From assembly GCF_000754815.1 (NCBI RefSeq), contig NZ_KN150747.1, positions 3,175,327-3,239,326 of the forward strand: a stretch of DNA of 64,000 nucleotides, in the 5' to 3' direction. The translations under genes and the position numbers were made by a program. Source of the stretch: Yersinia ruckeri ATCC 29473. GTDB lineage: Bacteria; Pseudomonadota; Gammaproteobacteria; Enterobacterales; Enterobacteriaceae. Shown one piece after another: positions 50,239 through 60,415 of this stretch (the stretch's first letter is position 1; each line of letters starts with the position of its first letter). The notes beneath the pieces are model-generated. The model did not search any database. It was not told where the DNA came from and saw nothing but the letters and a program-made list of their open reading frames with translations.

Positions 50239-51468
50239 CTACTCGTTGGTGGTCGTCTTGGCTGGTTTTAATAATCCATCAGCACGAAACAGACTTTTAA
50301 TTCCACGTATCGCCTGACGAATACGATCCTGATTTTCAATCAAAGCGAAACGCACATGAGTGTCGCCGTAGTCACCAAAACCAATACCCGGTGACACACA
50401 GACTTTTGCCTCTGCCAGCAGCCGTTTTGCAAACTCTAGCGAACCAAGATGGGCATAAGGTTCCGGAATTTTCGCCCAGACATACATCGACGCTTTCGGG
50501 TTTTCGACCATCCAACCCGCTTCATGCAAGCCTTTTACCAAGGTATTGCGGCGTTGACGATATTGTTCGGCAATATCTTTGACGCACTGCTGATCCCCTT
50601 CCAAAGCCGCAATTGCCGCAACCTGCAACGGTGTGAAAGTACCGTAATCGTGATAGCTTTTAATCCGCGCCAGCGCGTTCACCAATTCGGAATTACCGAC
50701 CATAAAGCCGATACGCCAACCGGCCATATTATAGCTTTTCGACAAGGTGAAAAACTCCACCGCAATGTCCTTGGCACCCGGCACCTGCATGATCGACGGC
50801 GCTTTCCAGCCATCATAAACAATATCAGCATAGGCCAGATCGTGTACGACCAGCACATCGTATTGTTTGGCTAACTTCACAACCCGCTCAAAAAAGTCTA
50901 ATTCAACGCACTGCGCCGTCGGGTTAGACGGGAAACCCAAGATCATCATTTTAGGTTTGGGAATCGTTTCGCGAATGGCTCTTTCCAATTCACCAAAGAA
51001 ATCGATGCCAGCAATCAACGGCACCGAGCGTACCTGCGCACCAGCAATCACTGCACCATAAATATGAATAGGATAACTAGGGTTAGGCACTAGAACGGTA
51101 TCACCATGATCCAACGTTGCCAGCATCAGATGCGCTAACCCTTCTTTAGAACCGATAGTGACGATGGCTTCACTTTCTGGGTCAATATCAACCTGATAGC
51201 GATCGGCGTACCAATGGGAAATAGCACGACGCAAACGCGGGATACCGCGAGAAGTTGAATAGCCGTGAGTGTCTTCACGTTGGGCAACACTGCACATTTT
51301 CTCTACGATATGCGGCGGCGTTGGCCCATCAGGGTTACCCATACTGAAATCAATAATATCCTCACCGCGACGACGGGCAGCCATCTTCAATTCGGAAGTA
51401 ATATTAAAAACATAGGGAGGAAGACGATCAATTCGAGTAAAACGACGTTTAGAAGGTAATTCAGCCAT
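50239..51468 (-). CDS. alaC: Glutamate-pyruvate aminotransferase AlaC
   Basis: AlaC (YfdZ) makes alanine from pyruvate and glutamate. The 409-residue fold-type I aminotransferase has [12 protein letters not shown], the PNPTA-like GFPSNPTAQ, and the PLP lysine in [16 protein letters not shown]. It is adjacent to ypdK and near ypdAB, as in E. coli. Pyruvate is its substrate and the ypdAB signal, which suggests a link. Confidence 0.95.
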   Translation of the reverse strand: MAELPSKRRFTRIDRLPPYVFNITSELKMAARRRGEDIIDFSMGNPDGPTPPHIVEKMCSVAQREDTHGYSTSRGIPRLRRAISHWYADRYQVDIDPESEAIVTIGSKEGLAHLMLATLDHGDTVLVPNPSYPIHIYGAVIAGAQVRSVPLIAGIDFFGELERAIRETIPKPKMMILGFPSNPTAQCVELDFFERVVKLAKQYDVLVVHDLAYADIVYDGWKAPSIMQVPGAKDIAVEFFTLSKSYNMAGWRIGFMVGNSELVNALARIKSYHDYGTFTPLQVAAIAALEGDQQCVKDIAEQYRQRRNTLVKGLHEAGWMVENPKASMYVWAKIPEPYAHLGSLEFAKRLLAEAKVCVSPGIGFGDYGDTHVRFALIENQDRIRQAIRGIKSLFRADGLLKPAKTTTNE

Positions 51469-51877
51469 AATTTCCTCAAGACTACGTAAGCGCCCGGACC
51501 GTCCGAGCGACGCTGACCACCACGGGTCTATTTAAGAACATATCCCAGCGTTGAAAACCTGTCGAGAGGCTAACGATATTATTTTACCTCAAGATAACAA
51601 CCCGCCATTTAACACCGCGAATTTATCAGCCTTTAAGTTGCCCGTGCCGTCACGTTATTTCCTGCTGCATGGCGTCATCTTTTCACCATTAAAGAGGAAA
51701 TTTATCTCTTACTTCATCTCTTTATTATTCTCTATTTTGACGAAACAATACGTACATAATTTTAACAAAATCGACATATTTTAGTTCTTTATCAACGATC
51801 ACGTGGCTTCAAGAAATACCTGGGGTCGGCGCGATCCTTTCTGTTCCCTACAATCTAATAGGCCGGAGAAATAGAAT
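51469..51877. other. Divergent region between alaC and the ybiU-like gene
   Basis: This 409-base gap holds two divergent promoters. A short palindrome CGGACCGTCCG (51495-51505) lies just upstream of alaC. I see no gene or known operator. Confidence 0.4.
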
Positions 51878-53125
51878 ATGGTGTCATTACAAATAGATGA
51901 TATTCCCGCCGCAATCAAGCAAGTCAAACGACAACTGCGCCAAGCATTGCCGAATTATCTGGAAGTTTTTCAGGATGTTGAAGAGAATATTCGCCAACAG
52001 GTTATCGTTATTCGCCAAAGTTTGGCGGCAGGAAAGAATCCAATTCCACAGTTATGTGCCGATGACATTATTAATGGCCGAGTGACTGAACAACAGAAAG
52101 CGCTGATTAGACAACGGGGTACTTGCACCATTCATGGCGTCTTTCCTCAGGCAAAAGCCGAGGGATGGAATCAGGAGATAGGTGATTATTTAGCAAGAAA
52201 TAACTTTGTTGAAAGGCTGAAGAATGCCGCGGAAGACAATTATTTTGGGACTTTGGTCGCCAGCAAGCCACAGATTTACGGGATTTACTGGTCAAAACCG
52301 CAACTGGAAGCCCGGCAAGATCAGCGGATGCAAGCGGTACAAGTGTTTCTGAATAATCTGTGGCTGAGCGAAAACGCTGGCCAGCAGTACTTTGACGCCA
52401 ATCGCGTGGTGACCTATGCCGATCGAACCCGCCGCCGCCCACCGCAATCCTCTTCATTAGGCTTATCACCTCACGTGGATGGCGGTTCTATTGAACGCTG
52501 GCTGGACGAGAATTTCCGCCATGTTTATCGTCATGTGTTCTCCGGCGACTGGCAAAAATACGATGCGTTCGCTGCCGAAGGCCGTCCGGAAGTGCGGGAA
52601 TTCCCCTCACCCGCAGTCTGTTCCGTATTCCGTACCTTTCAGGGTTGGACTGCGCTAACACCGCAGCGATCCCATGCCGGAACGCTGAATGTTATCCCTA
52701 TCGCCAATGCTATGGCCTATATTCTGCTGCGAGCGTTGCAGGATGACGTAGCTGATGACGACTTATGCGGCGCGGTGCCGGGGCGTGCTTTATCGGTTTC
52801 AGAACAATGGCATCCTCTTTTAATTGAAGCCATTTCCCCTATTCCCGATCTGGAAGCCGGTGACACGGTATTCTGGCACTGCGATGTGATTCATTCCGTA
52901 GAAAATGAACATCATGGCGAATTCGACAGTAACGTGATGTATATCGCCGCAGCGCCTTGGTGCGAAAAGAACGCCGCGTATTTGCCACAACAACGGGCCC
53001 GTTTCATCGACGGAAAATCACCACCGGACTTTGCCGCAGATGATTTTGAAGTTGATTTCATCGGCAGATCTACAGTGGCAGATTTGACGCCTTTAGGTAA
53101 ACAACAGCTTGGTTTTGAACAATAG
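51878..53125 (+). CDS. ybiU: YbiU-like protein (DUF1479), putative Fe/2-oxoglutarate oxygenase
   Basis: A 415-residue cytoplasmic protein of the DUF1479 family, recognised by similarity to E. coli YbiU (about 421). Candidate iron ligands form an HxD...H set: His and Asp in [13 protein letters not shown] (near 195) and His in [16 protein letters not shown] (near 335). It has no signal peptide. The substrate is unknown. E. coli ybiU is far from alaC, so its location here is different. Confidence 0.88.
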   Translation: MVSLQIDDIPAAIKQVKRQLRQALPNYLEVFQDVEENIRQQVIVIRQSLAAGKNPIPQLCADDIINGRVTEQQKALIRQRGTCTIHGVFPQAKAEGWNQEIGDYLARNNFVERLKNAAEDNYFGTLVASKPQIYGIYWSKPQLEARQDQRMQAVQVFLNNLWLSENAGQQYFDANRVVTYADRTRRRPPQSSSLGLSPHVDGGSIERWLDENFRHVYRHVFSGDWQKYDAFAAEGRPEVREFPSPAVCSVFRTFQGWTALTPQRSHAGTLNVIPIANAMAYILLRALQDDVADDDLCGAVPGRALSVSEQWHPLLIEAISPIPDLEAGDTVFWHCDVIHSVENEHHGEFDSNVMYIAAAPWCEKNAAYLPQQRARFIDGKSPPDFAADDFEVDFIGRSTVADLTPLGKQQLGFEQ

Positions 53126-53148
53126 TTATTTCGTTCATCTTTCCCTGC

Positions 53149-53169
53149 CGGAATAGCTGTTTTTCCGGT
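53149..53169 (+). terminator. Weak hairpin downstream of ybiU-like gene
   Basis: CCGGAA / TTCCGG with a 9-base loop, 24 bases after the stop. No T-run follows, so terminator function is uncertain. Confidence 0.35.
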
Positions 53170-53271
53170 AGCCTAATACCCAAGAACCGACAGCAACAGC
53201 ACGGTTAAAGTAGCGATAAAAACCACTTTTCCTTATAGTGAGTCGATATTCATCGGAAAAATGGGTCTGTT

Positions 53272-54948
53272 GTGCACCAAATATTTGAAATGTTGCTGGC
53301 GGTATTCGATCGCGCCGCCCTAATGTTGATCTGCCTGTTTTTCCTGACCCGTACCCGTTTGTTCCGTCAGCTACTGCAAAAAGAGAAACATACGCCGCTG
53401 GAGTTAGCTGCGGTGACGGCTATTTTCTCACTGTTTGCTATTTTCGGTACCTACTCCGGAATTAATGTGGAAGGCTCGTTAGTTAACGTTCGGGTTATTG
53501 CCGTCATGTCAGGCGGTATTCTATTTGGCCCCTGGGTGGGAATCATCACCGGTATTATCGCCGGTAGCCATCGCTATTTAATTGATATTGATGGCATCAC
53601 ATCGGTGCCCTGCCTGATTACCAGTATTATTGCCGGATTAATGTCAGGCTATATTAATCTGAAGATAAAAAAAGAGCGCCAATGGAGTATGGGTATTCTT
53701 GGTGGCATGATTTGCGAATCCCTGACCATGTTATTAGTGGTGCTCTGGGCTAAACCAACTGCTCTCGGCATTGATATTGTCTCGAAGATCGCCATTCCAA
53801 TGATTCTGGGTGCCGTTTGTATCGGCTTGATTGTGTTACTGGTGCAAAGCGTCGAAGATGAAAAAGAAGTGATCGCCGCTCGTCAGGCTAAACTGGCATT
53901 AGATATTGCCAATAAAACTCTGCCCTATTTTCGTAATATCAACGCTGAATCCCTGCGCACCGTATGTGAGATTATCCGCACCGATATTAAAGCTGATGCG
54001 GTCGCCATAACCAATACTCATAATATTTTGGCGTATGTGGGTGTCGGTGCCGGAACCTATGATATTGACCACGAAATTATCAGCGACATTACTAAAGAAA
54101 GTATTCAATGCGGTAAAATAACCATTCGTAATAATGATGAAGTCCATCGCACGCCGCAAATTCACTCGCTGATTATTATCCCCTTATGGGAGAAAGGCGA
54201 AGTTACCGGCTCACTGAAAATTTATTACTGCCATGCCCATAAAATCACCTATTCCCTGAAAGTCATGGCGATTGGGTTATCGCAGATAATCTCTACGCAA
54301 ATGGAAGTTTCCCGAATTGAACAATTAAAGGAAATGGCCAATAAAGCCGAAATGCGCGCACTGCAAAGTAAAATCAATCCTCACTTTCTGTTTAATGCGC
54401 TGAATGCCATCTCATCATCGATCCGAATTAATCCGGACACCGCACGCCAGTTGATTATTAATCTGTCTCGCTATCTTCGTTATAACCTCGAATTGAATGA
54501 CGAGCAGATCGATATTCGAAAAGAATTGCATCAAATTCAGGATTACATTGCTATTGAACAGGCTCGCTTCGGCAGTAAGCTGACGGTAATTTATGATATT
54601 GACGATGATATCTCGTTGAAAATCCCCAGTTTGCTTATTCAACCCTTGGTAGAGAATGCGATTGTTCACGGGATTCAGCCTTGTAAAGGCAAAGGCGTGG
54701 TAGTTATTGCGGTAAAAGATCATGGCGATCAAATCAAGATATCGGTGAAAGATACCGGAAACGGTATCAATCAGGAAACGATCGAACGCGTCGCCCGCAA
54801 TGAAATGCCAGGCAACAAAATTGGCTTACTCAATGTGCATCATCGTGTCCAATTGCTATACGGCGCTGGCCTGCAAATTCGTCGTTTGGAGCCAGGTACC
54901 GAGATTTCATTCTTTATCAGCAAAAATGGTAGCAAAGTTCATGCATAA
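53272..54948 (+). CDS. ypdA: Pyruvate-sensing histidine kinase YpdA/PyrS
   Basis: YpdA (PyrS) is a LytS-family sensor that responds to pyruvate in E. coli and acts through YpdB. The 558-residue protein has an N-terminal 5TM-5TMR_LYT module (about 5-205), a GAF domain (about 215-345), and a HisKA_7TM/HATPase region with [18 protein letters not shown] (His near 371) and [18 protein letters not shown] start ([19 protein letters not shown]), matching E. coli. Followed 33 bases later by ypdB. Confidence 0.95.
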   Translation: MHQIFEMLLAVFDRAALMLICLFFLTRTRLFRQLLQKEKHTPLELAAVTAIFSLFAIFGTYSGINVEGSLVNVRVIAVMSGGILFGPWVGIITGIIAGSHRYLIDIDGITSVPCLITSIIAGLMSGYINLKIKKERQWSMGILGGMICESLTMLLVVLWAKPTALGIDIVSKIAIPMILGAVCIGLIVLLVQSVEDEKEVIAARQAKLALDIANKTLPYFRNINAESLRTVCEIIRTDIKADAVAITNTHNILAYVGVGAGTYDIDHEIISDITKESIQCGKITIRNNDEVHRTPQIHSLIIIPLWEKGEVTGSLKIYYCHAHKITYSLKVMAIGLSQIISTQMEVSRIEQLKEMANKAEMRALQSKINPHFLFNALNAISSSIRINPDTARQLIINLSRYLRYNLELNDEQIDIRKELHQIQDYIAIEQARFGSKLTVIYDIDDDISLKIPSLLIQPLVENAIVHGIQPCKGKGVVVIAVKDHGDQIKISVKDTGNGINQETIERVARNEMPGNKIGLLNVHHRVQLLYGAGLQIRRLEPGTEISFFISKNGSKVHA

Positions 54949-54981
54949 TTTAACTTCCCCCGTTCAACCGGAGCGTTATCC

Positions 54982-55719
54982 ATGAAAGCCATTATTGTTG
55001 AAGATGAATTTCTGGCGCAGGAGGAATTGAGTTATCTCATTCGTCAGCACAGTGGCATAACTATCGAGGCAACCTTTGACGATGGGCTGGATGTATTGAA
55101 ATATCTGCAAAATCATCAGGTCGATGCCATTTTCCTCGATATCAACATCCCCTCACTGGATGGGGTACTGCTGGCGCAAAATATCAGTAAATTCACCCAT
55201 AAACCGCATATTATCTTTATTACTGCCTATAAAGAGCATGCTGTTGAAGCCTTTGAAATCGAAGCTTTTGATTACATTTTGAAGCCTTATCACGAGTCAC
55301 GTATTGTCACTATGCTGCAAAAACTGGAAGCACTGCACAAACGTAACCGTCAGGAAAGTGAGCAGCCTACCAGCCAGGTAGCACGCAGCGCCTACAGCAT
55401 CAATCTGATGAAGGATGAGCGAATTATTGTTACTGATATCAATGATATCTATTATGCTGCGGCTCAGGAGAAAGTCACGCTGGTCTATACTCGTCGGGAA
55501 GAATTCATTATGCCGATGAATATTAGCGAGTTTTTTAGTCGACTGCCGGAAGAGCATTTTTTCCGCTGCCACCGTTCTTACTGCGTCAATCTGTCAAAAA
55601 TTCGTGAAATTGTCCCTTGGTTCAATAACACCTATATCTTGCGTCTTAGCGATTTGGACTTTGAAGTCCCCGTTAGCCGCAGCAAGGTAAAAGAATTTCG
55701 GCAGTTGATGCGCCTGTAG
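54982..55719 (+). CDS. ypdB: LytTR response regulator YpdB/PyrR
   Basis: YpdB (PyrR) activates yhjX in E. coli after phosphorylation by YpdA. The 245-residue protein has a receiver domain with phospho-acceptor Asp53 (AIFLDINIPSLDG), Lys in LKPYHESRIV, and a C-terminal LytTR DNA-binding domain (about 140-245; FFRCHRSYCVNLSKIREI). In the same transcription unit as ypdA. Confidence 0.96.
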   Translation: MKAIIVEDEFLAQEELSYLIRQHSGITIEATFDDGLDVLKYLQNHQVDAIFLDINIPSLDGVLLAQNISKFTHKPHIIFITAYKEHAVEAFEIEAFDYILKPYHESRIVTMLQKLEALHKRNRQESEQPTSQVARSAYSINLMKDERIIVTDINDIYYAAAQEKVTLVYTRREEFIMPMNISEFFSRLPEEHFFRCHRSYCVNLSKIREIVPWFNNTYILRLSDLDFEVPVSRSKVKEFRQLMRL

Positions 55720-55720
55720 A

Positions 55721-55751
55721 TGCATTTCATTCCACACTGGGTGCAGCTCAT
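55721..55751 (+). promoter_or_regulatory. YpdB-type direct repeat upstream of yhjX
   Basis: TGCATTTCAT and TGCAGCTCAT are separated by exactly 11 bases. The known E. coli YpdB site is GGCATTTCAT-N11-GGCATTTCAT; the matches are 9/10 and 7/10. It starts two bases after the ypdB stop and lies about 34 bases upstream of a -10-like TATACT (55785). Confidence 0.8.
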
Positions 55752-55909
55752 TCCCTATTTGATCTTTCATGATAACCCCGCCCGTATACTGATTTCATTG
55801 GGCGGGCTGATAGCGACCTAACCTCTCAATCCTTCGTCAATCATCAGCTCGTAATTTTATGGCAGACCGAATTTTTCGGGCCAGATGCATTGATGTTAAG
55901 GAGTCCGGC

Positions 55910-57157
55910 ATGAACAACAAACCGGTAAATCGTTGGTTAATCGTTGTAGGTACGATCATTGTTCAGATGGGCTTGGGGACGATTTATACCTGGAGTCTTT
56001 TCAATCAGCCGCTAGGTGAAAAATTCAGTTGGTCGCTGGGAGCCGTTGCCACCACTTTTTCTATTACCAGTTTTTCTCTCGCCATTGCCACTTTGTTCGC
56101 TGGCCGCTTACAGGAACGTTTTGGCATCCGCAATCTGACGCTGATTTCTGGCCTGATTCTCGGTTTAGGCCTGATTGCCAGCTCCTTCGCGACCTCCCTC
56201 GGCATGATTTATTTACTGGCCGGCGTCGTGGTTGGTTTTGCCGACGGTACCGCCTACATCAGCACGCTGTCTAACCTGATTAAATGGTTCCCTGAGCGTA
56301 AGGGTCTGATTGCCGGTATTTCTGTTGGCGCTTTCGGTACTGGCAGCCTGCTGTTCAAATACGTTAATGCCAGCCTGATTGTCAACGAGGGGGTTTCTCT
56401 GGCCTTTTTCTACTGGGGAATCATCGTAATGGTTCTGGTCAGTAGCGGTTCATTGTTGTTGAAAGAGAAAATCAGCACGCCACAGGCCGCCAATATGCCG
56501 CAAGACAGCCTGAATGGCCGTGATTTCAGCGTCAAAGAAATGCTTGCGGTCAAAGAGTCTTACTTCCTGTTTATTATCTTCTTCACTGCCTGTATGAGTG
56601 GGCTGTATCTGATTGGTATCGTGAAGGATTTAGGGGTTGAATTGGCAGGAATGGATCTGGAAACCGCCGCTAATACTGTTTCCGCCATCGCCATATTTAA
56701 TACCGCAGGTCGTATTATTCTAGGTGCGCTGTCCGATAAAGTCGGTCGTTTACGGGTGATTACCTTTACTTTGCTCGTCACCACGCTGGCAGTCTGTGTG
56801 CTGAGTTTTGTTCCACTGACTCATTCCCTGTTCTTCCTGTGCGTCGGTGCCATTGCTTTCTGCTTTGGTGGCAACATTACGGTATTCCCGGCCATTGTCG
56901 GTGACTTCTTCGGCCTGAAAAATCACAGCAAAAACTACGGCGTTATCTATCAGGGCTTTGGTTTGGGTGCCTTAGCGGGTTCATTTATTGCCGCAAGCTT
57001 GGGTGGATTCCACGCCACCTTTATCGTCATTGCGGTGATGTCCGTGGTTTCATTGTTGTTAACCCTGATTATCAAACCACCGAAAGATACGGCTAAACGG
57101 GTAGAAACCACAGAAGAAAATACACCCAGCGGGATTGCTGCGGGTAGCCACGCTTAA
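55910..57157 (+). CDS. yhjX: YhjX-family MFS transporter (pyruvate-responsive)
   Basis: A 415-residue transporter of the major facilitator superfamily (oxalate/formate antiporter branch) with 12 membrane segments. It matches E. coli YhjX (TIYTWSLFNQPLGEK, KLQERFG-like GRLQERFGIRN, LSNLIKWFPERKGLIAG, HSKNYGVIYQGFGLGALAGS). E. coli YhjX is induced by pyruvate through YpdAB and is implicated in pyruvate transport. ATG 55910 follows AAGGAG; earlier codons lack conserved sequence. Here it is beside its probable regulators. Confidence 0.92.
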   Translation: MNNKPVNRWLIVVGTIIVQMGLGTIYTWSLFNQPLGEKFSWSLGAVATTFSITSFSLAIATLFAGRLQERFGIRNLTLISGLILGLGLIASSFATSLGMIYLLAGVVVGFADGTAYISTLSNLIKWFPERKGLIAGISVGAFGTGSLLFKYVNASLIVNEGVSLAFFYWGIIVMVLVSSGSLLLKEKISTPQAANMPQDSLNGRDFSVKEMLAVKESYFLFIIFFTACMSGLYLIGIVKDLGVELAGMDLETAANTVSAIAIFNTAGRIILGALSDKVGRLRVITFTLLVTTLAVCVLSFVPLTHSLFFLCVGAIAFCFGGNITVFPAIVGDFFGLKNHSKNYGVIYQGFGLGALAGSFIAASLGGFHATFIVIAVMSVVSLLLTLIIKPPKDTAKRVETTEENTPSGIAAGSHA

Positions 57158-57180
57158 CCCCAAGGGTAAGACTGTGACAT

Positions 57181-57214
57181 AAAAAACCACGTCGTTAATC
57201 TGACGTGGTTTTTT
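57181..57214. terminator. Bidirectional terminator between yhjX and glk
   Basis: AAAAAACCACGTC / GACGTGGTTTTTT, a perfect 13-base repeat with an 8-base loop and flanking A and T runs, between two convergent genes. Confidence 0.93.
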
Positions 57215-57238
57215 ATTGCTCATGCTTAAATGAGAAAA

Positions 57239-58204
57239 TTACAGTTCCATGCCTAAGGTCTGACGTAGGTAAGCTCCCGCTCCCAGTAATCCCGGCTGCT
57301 GATGGGTAATCATATACACTGGAATTTCGGTGAGAAAATCCTTGAAACGTCCTTTATCTTCAAAAGCCGTGCGGAAACCAGATGCTCTGAAAAACGCCAT
57401 AAAGCGCGGAACAATGCCACCCGCAATATAAACACCGCCAAACGTGCTGAGATTAAGCGCCAGATTACCGCCAAAACGACCCATAATGACGCAAAACAGC
57501 GATAATGCGCGCCGGCAATCGGTGCAACTATCAGCCAATGCACGTTCAGTCACGTCTTTAGGTGCCAGATTTTCTGGTACCCGATGATCCGCAATCACAA
57601 TCCCACGGTATAAATTCACCAACCCCGAACCAGATAGCACTCGCTCGACAGAGACATGCCCTAGTTCTTGACGCAGCACTGCCAAAATACGATCTTCCTC
57701 TTCGTTGTTAGGCGCAAAATCCACATGACCACCCTCTCCCGGTAAACTCAGCCAACGGCGATCGAAATGGACCAGATGGGCAACGCCCAGCCCCGTGCCC
57801 GCACCATATACCGCCACGGGTTTACCTGGCTGCGCCTTTCCGCCACCAAACTGGATAACATCCTGTTCAGAAAGCATCGGAACCGCCATAGAGACAGCGG
57901 TAAAATCGTTTATCACTTGCAACGTTTGTAAGCCGAGGTTCTTTTGCATTTCCACAATCGAAAATGCCCAGCTATGGTTAGTCATTGCCACCCAATCACC
58001 GGTAATCGGGCAGGCAATAGCAATACAGGCATCTTTAATCGCTACATCATGTTCAGCCAGATAATGGCGGATAACCGCTTCCAGACTGTCAAACTCAAGA
58101 CCTGAATAAGTTTTCGCCTGAGATATTTCGCCCGTCGCAACAGCGCATAGCGCCAAACGGGCATTAGTCCCGCCAACATCACCCACCAGGGCATAGATCG
58201 TCAT
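57239..58204 (-). CDS. glk: Glucokinase
   Basis: Glk phosphorylates free cytoplasmic glucose with ATP. The 321-residue protein has ATP motif [15 protein letters not shown] at the N terminus, the sugar-binding [11 protein letters not shown] region with Asp and Glu in [12 protein letters not shown], and [20 protein letters not shown]. Length equals E. coli Glk. Single gene. Confidence 0.97.
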   Translation of the reverse strand: MTIYALVGDVGGTNARLALCAVATGEISQAKTYSGLEFDSLEAVIRHYLAEHDVAIKDACIAIACPITGDWVAMTNHSWAFSIVEMQKNLGLQTLQVINDFTAVSMAVPMLSEQDVIQFGGGKAQPGKPVAVYGAGTGLGVAHLVHFDRRWLSLPGEGGHVDFAPNNEEEDRILAVLRQELGHVSVERVLSGSGLVNLYRGIVIADHRVPENLAPKDVTERALADSCTDCRRALSLFCVIMGRFGGNLALNLSTFGGVYIAGGIVPRFMAFFRASGFRTAFEDKGRFKDFLTEIPVYMITHQQPGLLGAGAYLRQTLGMEL

Positions 58205-58381
58205 CAGATACTTCTCCGTTAAATGCAGATTTAACTCGCTGCATCCACTGTAAAATCCCGCTTGGAAAACAACAATCTTCAGAAGATAAACACCTTGTCT
58301 TTAGCGATATCGATCACAAAAAACGTTTCAGCCGTGGGAAAAAACGTTTGAGTTGCGTTTTCTCCTATTATTTTCTGGCCT

Positions 58382-58858
58382 TTAGTCCTGACTATTATTC
58401 TGATAAGCCGCCAGTTTTTCTTTTCTTTGATGGCGAGAAGCAATCACTCGCGCTCTCAGCGTGTCGTAAAGCCAGTTATACGCCATGGTATAGGGCAGGA
58501 AGAACAGGAAGAAACCGATCTCCAGCATAAAAGCCTGTCGCCATGAAATACCCAGCATCCAGGCTGCGATAGGCACACCGATCAGTACGAAGCCAGCTTC
58601 AAAACCAAATGCATGCCAGATACGTACCCTCAACGTCTTCGCCACACAACTTACCGGCCAGATGCGGTCAAATAGACTGTTATAAATAATGTTCCACAGC
58701 ATAGCGACCGTAGACAACATCACCGCCAATGTCCCGATTTGTAGCACTGAGCGATTCAATAACCAGGCACCCAGCGGCGCACAAATGCCCACAGCGATAA
58801 CTTCAAACCCCACAGCGTGGATAATACGTTCTATAAATGATTTGTGATGAACCGGCAT
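58382..58858 (-). CDS. PACE-family multidrug/biguanide efflux transporter
   Basis: A 158-residue membrane protein with four helices in two bacterial transmembrane pair (BTP) repeats. It has the family motifs RIIHAVGFEV with the membrane Glu18, LWNIIYNSLFDRIW, RIWHAFGFEAGFV and MAYNWLYDTLRARV. AceI of Acinetobacter, the founding member, exports chlorhexidine and short diamines. It is divergent from a LysR regulator, as is common in this family, so it is probably controlled by it. Confidence 0.92.
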   Translation of the reverse strand: MPVHHKSFIERIIHAVGFEVIAVGICAPLGAWLLNRSVLQIGTLAVMLSTVAMLWNIIYNSLFDRIWPVSCVAKTLRVRIWHAFGFEAGFVLIGVPIAAWMLGISWRQAFMLEIGFFLFFLPYTMAYNWLYDTLRARVIASRHQRKEKLAAYQNNSQD

Positions 58859-58938
58859 AACATTGACCTGCTTTTTGATGAATTGATAATGGCCGGGTGA
58901 TTATCATCGCTTTTTGGGATAGATTAAAAATAGAATCC

Positions 58939-58953
58939 ATCGATTAAATAGAT
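58939..58953. promoter_or_regulatory. Possible LysR-type operator
   Basis: ATCGATTAAATAGAT is an imperfect ATN2-type dyad next to the LysR gene start, in the 100-base divergent gap. Its use by this regulator is inferred from position only. Confidence 0.35.
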
Positions 58954-58958
58954 ACATC

Positions 58959-59822
58959 ATGAAATATTCTCCCGAGGCATTAATTGCGTTTGTCGAATCT
59001 GCCGCGCAGGGTTCTTTCTCTGCCGCCGCCCGCAAGCTGCGTAAAAGTCAGTCCACCATCAGTACCGCCATTGCCCATCTTGAGGCTGATCTCGGTTTGA
59101 TACTGTTTGATCGTCAGGCTCGCCAACCAGTCTTAACCACTCACGGACGGAGAGTATTGGTGCATGTGCAAGAAATTCTGGCTGCCAGTGAGCGTTTGGA
59201 TAAACTGTCGATTCGTCTTGCTGATCGTGTTGAACCACGCCTTAGTTTTGTATTGTCGGATATTTATCAACCTACCCATCACCAAGCCCTGCTGCAGCGC
59301 TTCGAGCAACGCTATCCAGATATTGAGTTTGAATGTATGATCGCGGAAGCCGATGATGTGATCGATTTACTGCACGCAGGTCGTGCCCACCTCGGCATGG
59401 TAGAAACGCAAAATAATTATCCACCAGATATTGGCGTGAGCCGGTTACCGGAGCAATCAGAAATGGCGTTATTTGCCCAACGCGGCCATCCATTGACACA
59501 ATGCGAAAATATCCATCCAGAACAACTGGCCACCAGCCGACAACTTCGTTTGAACACTTACACACAAACTGAGGAAAATACCTCGCAAGGACCAGTATGG
59601 TCGGCACCCAGTTATTTGATGTTACTGGAAATGGCCGAACAGGGATTTGGCTGGGCCATTCTGCCCCGTTGGCTGGTACAACAGTTTAGCCACAACAAAT
59701 TGGTAGAGTTATCCGCTGTTGGTTGGCCAAAAATGATTTCTCTGGATGCAGTATGGTCGAAAGAAAACCCACCGGGACCAGCCGGTTTCTGGTTATTGGA
59801 ACAGCTTACCGCAGCACAATGA
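58959..59822 (+). CDS. LysR-family transcriptional regulator
   Basis: A 287-residue regulator with an N-terminal helix-turn-helix (about 5-62; AAQGSFSAAARKLRKSQSTIS and IAHLEADLGLILFDR) and a substrate-binding domain (about 90-285) with the DDVIDLLHAG and GFGWAILPRWL segments. It is divergent from the PACE efflux gene and probably controls it; the effector is unknown. Confidence 0.92.
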   Translation: MKYSPEALIAFVESAAQGSFSAAARKLRKSQSTISTAIAHLEADLGLILFDRQARQPVLTTHGRRVLVHVQEILAASERLDKLSIRLADRVEPRLSFVLSDIYQPTHHQALLQRFEQRYPDIEFECMIAEADDVIDLLHAGRAHLGMVETQNNYPPDIGVSRLPEQSEMALFAQRGHPLTQCENIHPEQLATSRQLRLNTYTQTEENTSQGPVWSAPSYLMLLEMAEQGFGWAILPRWLVQQFSHNKLVELSAVGWPKMISLDAVWSKENPPGPAGFWLLEQLTAAQ

Positions 59823-59964
59823 CAGGCAGATAATTCCTAAAATATCATTTCCAAGTTTTATCCTAACGCCACCTACTATCGTGACTATTAATATGTTGAA
59901 TATTGCGTGACTGAATGTCGGCTTAGGTTTAACTACTGCCGTCAGGTAAATAAAGGAATTCATT

Positions 59965-60327
59965 GTGTTCAAACCCTTATTGCTGATTACCGTGCTGGCG
60001 ATACTACCGATGGCACCATCGGCGAAAGCTGTCAGTATTAATCTACTGCCTGGGATCTCTTTACAGATTGGCGAGCAGGATAAAAGTGGCAACTACTGGG
60101 ATGGCTATGACTGGCGCGATCGTCAATGGTGGCAAGGGCATCAAGGTCAAGATTTAGGTGAGCGTAGCCAACGCGGTCATTACTGGGACGGTCATCGCTG
60201 GCAAGATAAAGTCTGGTGGAAGAAAAACTATTATTATCACGATGGGCGCTACTGGAAATACGATAAAAAAGCCTATAAAAAACACAAAAAATCACATCAT
60301 AAACATCATCATGATCACGACGATTAA
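59965..60327 (+). CDS. ypeC: YpeC-like secreted His-rich protein (DUF2502)
   Basis: A 120-residue protein with a signal peptide (about 1-22, cut after AKA) and a mature part rich in Trp, Tyr, Asp and His. It contains two NYWDGYDWRDRQWW-like repeats and ends with a cluster of eight His and several Asp (last 16 residues). E. coli YpeC, also beside mntH, is its homolog, but the His cluster looks longer here. GTG start with AAAGGAA upstream. Metal binding is plausible but untested. Confidence 0.88.
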   Translation: MFKPLLLITVLAILPMAPSAKAVSINLLPGISLQIGEQDKSGNYWDGYDWRDRQWWQGHQGQDLGERSQRGHYWDGHRWQDKVWWKKNYYYHDGRYWKYDKKAYKKHKKSHHKHHHDHDD

Positions 60328-60335
60328 AACTGGCT

Positions 60336-60358
60336 CCGGCGGTGAGCTTCGCCGCCGG
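60336..60358 (+). terminator. GC-rich hairpin downstream of ypeC
   Basis: CCGGCGG / CCGCCGG with a 9-base loop lies eight bases after the ypeC stop, before the convergent mntH stop. No T-run follows. Confidence 0.45.
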
Positions 60359-60415
60359 GCATCAGATTCTCGCTATATCAAATAATTCACCCTCGATGAT
60401 GATTAATCATATCAA

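Noticed and set aside
51551..51784. A 77-codon plus-strand frame between alaC and the ybiU-like gene
   Set aside because: AT-rich low-complexity translation without a ribosome site or similarity; probably promoter DNA.
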